From Patescibacteria group bacterium (GTDB taxonomy: Bacteria > Patescibacteriota > Minisyncoccia > Minisyncoccales > CG1-02-41-26), in NCBI GenBank assembly GCA_020724125.1, contig DYHM01000038.1, forward strand, positions 1-5,522: a DNA stretch of 5,522 nt, read 5' to 3'. The notes beneath the pieces were generated by a model that did not search any database, was not told the origin of the DNA, and saw only the letters and a program-made list of their open reading frames with translations. Position 1 is the first letter of the stretch. Each line of letters begins with the position of its first letter. Of this stretch, positions 5,433 through 5,522 are shown piece by piece. The translations under genes were made by a program, and so were the position numbers.

Positions 5433-5522
5433 GACGCTTCGGGGTCATTTTACATTTTGATTTTTACATTTTGCATTTATTTATATCTGGTCTTGCGGAG
5501 TGATTGAGAATGGATTACTATT

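Larger units (their letters stand above)
5208..5522. other. Repeat-rich intergenic region without a supported gene
   Basis: This stretch carries a GC-rich palindrome cluster (5248-5302), a hairpin (5336-5360) and a degenerate palindrome (5408-5432), set in AT-rich runs with ACATTTT repeated at 5452-5458 and 5466-5472. AAAATGTAA (5227-5235) is inverted relative to TTACATTTT (5450-5458 and 5464-5472), which loosely brackets the block. At the right edge two minus-strand frames are open from the window end to stops at 5481-5483 and 5477-5479. Either could be the last 13-14 codons of an upstream gene, but this is too short to call. Confidence 0.6.

Noticed and set aside
5221..5448. Minus-strand open frame of 75 codons
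   Set aside because: It runs through the palindromes and repeats of the non-coding block. The Arg/Pro-rich product is an artefact of those repeats and shows no family pattern or ribosome site.
5484..5522. tRNA or end of a coding gene at the right edge
   Set aside because: No tRNA arms can be formed from the 40 bases available. Two minus-strand frames are open, but 13-14 codons are expected by chance.

Overview
The window is AT-rich and holds three complete genes, all on the minus strand, read from right to left: a 773-residue protein with a divergent DHH phosphoesterase core, a 365-residue NrnA-like DHH protein that has lost most of its catalytic residues, and a PilB/GspE-type ATPase for type IV pilus or type II secretion assembly. 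The compact AT-rich genome, Lys/Glu-rich proteins, standard genetic code (no in-frame TGA in the ORFs, stops TAA and TAG) and the style of PilB suggest a member of the Candidate Phyla Radiation (Patescibacteria, Parcubacteria-like). That placement is an inference from sequence style, not from a marker gene.

Layout from the 5' end of the transcription unit (high to low coordinates). Positions 5208-5522 are non-coding and contain a GC-rich cluster of nested palindromes (about 5248-5302), further degenerate hairpins and AT-rich repeats. One hairpin may end transcription arriving from beyond the right edge. A plausible promoter at 5180-5207 then serves the three genes. The large DHH protein (5129-2808) has a disordered charged N-terminus, an unassigned middle, a DHH core with all four acidic motifs and a C-terminal domain. 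After a 137-base gap carrying a 19-base tandem repeat comes the pseudo-DHH gene (2669-1572), which has a clear Shine-Dalgarno site. After a 68-base gap with two tandem repeats comes pilB (1503-154). The last 153 bases are AT-rich non-coding sequence with a 13-base tandem repeat, and a possible next start codon lies at the left edge.

Working picture: two DHH-fold proteins, one with an apparently intact metal site and one apparently dead, are encoded directly upstream of a pilus extension ATPase that lacks the usual N-terminal domain. Whether they act on pilus assembly, for example through a nucleotide ligand, or merely share a transcript cannot be settled from sequence. This arrangement, the dead DHH protein and the palindrome cluster deserve the closest look. 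Short tandem duplications (8, 13, 14, 18, 18 and 19 bases) recur both between and inside the genes.
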